From Nocardia vinacea NBRC 16497 (lineage in GTDB: Bacteria; Actinomycetota; Actinomycetes; Mycobacteriales; Mycobacteriaceae): a stretch of DNA of 44,876 nucleotides. The notes beneath the pieces are model-generated. The model saw only the letters and a program-made list of their open reading frames with translations, had not been told where the DNA came from and did not search any database. Both the position numbers and the translations under genes were made by a program. Of the stretch, positions 42,882 to 44,876 are shown in pieces (within the stretch, counting starts at the first letter, position 1; each line of letters starts with the position of its first letter). The DNA is taken from assembly GCF_000308835.1 (NCBI RefSeq), contig NZ_BAGN01000402.1, forward strand, positions 1 to 44,876, given 5' to 3'.

Positions 42882-43579
42882 TCGGCCGACGCGCTGGTAT
42901 CGCCGTGACCGTCCTCCTGCTGTCGATCGGCGGCACCGCCTGCACCGCAGATGGTGGTTTGCCACGGCCTGCCCAGTTACTCCGCAACGCGGCGGCGGCG
43001 GCGCGTGCGACGACAAGCGCACACATCACCCTGCAGCTCAGCGGCGCGCCCCTGAGCGGAGTGAGCGTACGGGCCATGTCGGCCGACGTGGTCCGCGACG
43101 GTGACGCGCGAGCGAAAGGACAGCTGGTGGTGCCGTCGGTACTCGGTGACGCCCGCGTTGATTTCGTCGAGATCGACTCGACCATCTACACCCAGGACCC
43201 CGCCGGGCGATTCGCACCGGCACCAGCGCAACAGAACGGGTCGGCTAATCCGTTGCCCACCGCGTTGATAGACCCGCACCGAGGAGTCGCAAACCTCCTG
43301 ACGTCGATGTCTTCGGTGCAGACCGAGGCAAAAGAGACCATCGCCGGCGTCGAAGCGTTCCGCGTCACCGGACTCGTTGCGGCTCACGACATTGCACAGG
43401 TGGCGCCGAGCGTGACCACGGACGGGAGGTTGACCGTGTGGTTCAAGGTGGGTGGCCGACACGAGCCGGTCGCGACCCGGCTGGTGATCGGTCAGGGGGA
43501 TCCCGCCTCGCAATCCGTGCTCGACCTGGCGGTCAGCGCCGTCAACCGTCCCGTACATGTCGCCGATCCCCGCCAATAG
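42878..43579 (+). CDS. LppX/LprG (LprAFG)-family lipoprotein
   Basis: The 233-residue protein has a signal peptide with lipobox IGGTAC (Cys22). The mature part matches LppX_LprAFG: LLRNAAAAARATTSAHITLQ, DGDARAKGQLVVP, DFVEIDSTIYTQDP, AKETIAGVEAFRVTGLV and RLTVWFKVGGRHEPVATRLV. Mycobacterial members carry lipids (LppX with phthiocerol dimycocerosates, LprG with triacylglycerides) across the periplasm-like space. It follows the FAAL gene with an ATGA overlap. I infer that it takes the product from the ABC-2 exporter to the outer layer. Confidence 0.9.
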   Translation: MIGRRAGIAVTVLLLSIGGTACTADGGLPRPAQLLRNAAAAARATTSAHITLQLSGAPLSGVSVRAMSADVVRDGDARAKGQLVVPSVLGDARVDFVEIDSTIYTQDPAGRFAPAPAQQNGSANPLPTALIDPHRGVANLLTSMSSVQTEAKETIAGVEAFRVTGLVAAHDIAQVAPSVTTDGRLTVWFKVGGRHEPVATRLVIGQGDPASQSVLDLAVSAVNRPVHVADPRQ

Positions 43580-43654
43580 CTTGCGGTCGGCAAGCTACGA
43601 ACACCATGCCGACGAACGGGCCGCAACCATTCGGCGGCCGATGAAGGGAATCCG

Positions 43655-44095
43655 ATGTACGACATCACCGAGATCGACCCCGAGCAAGTCTCACCGGGTG
43701 AGTTCAAGAACCTCATCGCCAACACGTCCGATGAAAAGTTGCGCGCCGCACTGGCTGATCCGAACGTACGAAAAATAATGCTCGACACCGTTTTCGCGCG
43801 CATGCCGGACCGGTTGAGTGTTGACGAAGCACGCGGTGTCGACGCAACCGTGCTATGGCGAGTGGGACAGACTCCTGACGAGTGGCTGGTGACGATTCGC
43901 GACGGTGGGTGCACCGTGACGAAGGCGACGGCAGGTGTCAAACCGACGGTGTCACTGACGCTGGGAGATGTCCTGTTCCTCCGATTGTTGTCCGGGCAGG
44001 CGTCGGGGACGAAATCGATGCTTTCCGGCAAGTTGCGTGTCAAGGGTGATGTGCTCTTCGCCAGGCGAGTGGAGAAGCTGTTCAGCACGGATTGA
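43655..44095 (+). CDS. SCP2-domain protein, second copy
   Basis: The 146-residue protein has an SCP2-like layout: an N-terminal helix (SDEKLRAALADPNVRKIMLD), the LSVDEARGVDATVLWRVG strand pair, DEWLVTIRDGGCTVTK and the closing helix LRVKGDVLFARRVEKLFS. ATG 43655 follows AAGGGAATCCG. It lies 75 bases after the lipoprotein and ends the rightward cluster. Together with the first copy it probably carries a hydrophobic intermediate or product in the cytosol. Confidence 0.82.
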   Translation: MYDITEIDPEQVSPGEFKNLIANTSDEKLRAALADPNVRKIMLDTVFARMPDRLSVDEARGVDATVLWRVGQTPDEWLVTIRDGGCTVTKATAGVKPTVSLTLGDVLFLRLLSGQASGTKSMLSGKLRVKGDVLFARRVEKLFSTD

Positions 44096-44101
44096 CGCCA
44101 G

Positions 44102-44263
44102 CTAGCGACTCGATTCCGCGCCCATCACATCCGCATAGACGTAGTAGGCGATCTCGGTCGGGTCACTGACGCTGCGCCGCGCCATCAGCCAATGCCCACA
44201 CCCGGCCGCCCACCTCCCATCGATCTGGCGGCGTGTCCAGTCATATTCGCGGGGTCCGTGCGC
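44102..44263 (-). pseudogene. IS701-like transposase C-terminal fragment
   Basis: The minus strand reads GPREYDWTRRQIDGRW, then GHWLMARRSVSDPTEIAYYV. This recalls IS701-family transposases of actinobacteria (Y-D-W-A...W-L-L-V-R-R-S-x-x-D-P-T-E-L-A-Y-Y). The rest of the gene is not present in frame, so it is a remnant. Confidence 0.6.
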
Positions 44264-44446
44264 ACCGGCCTGCACGCGGTCGCAGCGGAGACGGCGGCGG
44301 CGTGCGCCAGCGTCGAGACCCTCGGCCGCACCAAGCCGCCGATCTGCTCTACCTCCAGCACATCGTCCCCAGCCAACGTCGGATCCCGCAATCCGTGCCA
44401 TGGTCGTTGCTGAGCTTTATCGGCACACGAGCAGCGGCACACCCAC

Positions 44447-44876
44447 ATGGAAACCCACCGCGACGAGCCTGAATTCGGGTACCGATTCCTCGCCGACGAG
44501 GCACGCGCGCCGGTGAGCCCATGGCCGACCGGACCGCATGGCGGATCTGCTCGGCCCAGGGCTGGTGGAGTGTGTCCGGCGAGAAACGCAGCGGCAAAGG
44601 CAAGGCTGGCCTGCCGGTCCACGACGATCTGGTCCGCCGCAATTTCTCCGCCGATGCTCCGAATCGGTTGTGGCTGGCCGACATTTCCGAACATCACACC
44701 GGTGAGGGCAAGCTCTACAATTGCGCGGTCAAGGACGGCTATTCCAACCGGATCGTCGGCTACTCCATCGATTCTCGGATGAAGTCGACATTGGCAGTGC
44801 ACGCACTCAACAACGCGGTAGCCCGCCGTGGCGACGTGGCCGATTGCGTTCTGCACACCGACCGCGGATCGCAAGG
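44447..44876 (+). pseudogene. IS3-family orfB (integrase) fragment, frameshifted and cut by the window edge
   Basis: The first frame reads THRDEPEFGYRFLADEARA. Near 44510 the frame changes, and from 44521 MADRTAWRICSAQGWWSV continues to VHDDLVRRNFSADAPNRLWL and ADISEHHTGEGKLYNCAVKD. The first DDE aspartate (LADISEH) and the second (LHTDRGSQ) are visible before the window ends. The frame break suggests an inactive copy. Confidence 0.85.

Noticed and set aside
1..44876. CRISPR array, tRNA, rRNA or riboswitch
   Set aside because: No regularly spaced repeats, cloverleaf-like segments or known aptamer cores were noticed by eye.

Overview
The window comes from a high-GC actinobacterium, most likely a mycolic-acid genus such as Nocardia. 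The clues are GC-rich codon use, frequent GTG starts and ATGA/GTGA overlaps, an LppX/LprG-family lipoprotein, TLP-type thiolase and SCP2-domain proteins, and many remnants of IS3, IS256, IS701 and possibly IS21 elements. No rRNA, tRNA or CRISPR array was seen.

Left region (1-9.7 kb): the edge of a nonribosomal peptide cluster. It holds the 3' end of a MupA/Atu3671-type flavin monooxygenase, an MFS exporter, and a leftward overlapping operon made of an A-PCP-C NRPS, a pyrroline-5-carboxylate-reductase-like enzyme, a DUF6002-like protein with features of fold-type II PLP enzymes, and a SAM methyltransferase. A divergent gene encodes an adenylation domain fused at its C-terminus to an MbtH-like domain. 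The cluster clearly continues to the left of base 1.

Middle region (9.7-32 kb): a mosaic of small units. These are an ABM-fold monooxygenase, an erythromycin-esterase-like protein whose catalytic motifs look lost, an HD-GYP/LuxR regulator, a lasso-peptide B2 protease plus ABC transporter pair with no other lasso genes, an AraC/RibD-DHFR convergent pair, and a LysR-controlled acyl-CoA operon (double CaiB/BaiF CoA-transferase, crotonase, substrate-binding lipoprotein, thiolase-like protein). An MDR oxidoreductase, a frameshifted SnoaL-like pseudogene, a secreted serine hydrolase and a TetR regulator follow. Transposase and kinase fragments lie between many of these units.

Right region (32.2-44.1 kb): the most notable system, thirteen same-strand, tightly packed genes. 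Order: acyl carrier protein, DarB/StlD-type KAS III, DarA/StlC-type dialkylresorcinol enzyme, class A FAD hydroxylase, SCP2-domain protein, KAS II, DUF3237 protein, ABC ATPase, ABC-2 permease, DUF1702 protein, fatty acyl-AMP ligase, LppX/LprG-type lipoprotein and a second SCP2-domain protein. My reading is that the ligase loads an acyl group on the carrier protein, KAS II extends it, DarB and DarA fuse two acyl chains into a dialkylresorcinol (or related ring), the hydroxylase modifies it, and the SCP2 proteins, ABC-2 exporter and lipoprotein move a hydrophobic product into the cell envelope. Dar enzymes are best known from Proteobacteria and Bacteroidetes, so an actinobacterial version joined to mycobacterial-style lipid transport would be new to my knowledge. 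The window ends in transposase fragments (IS701-like and a frameshifted IS3 orfB).
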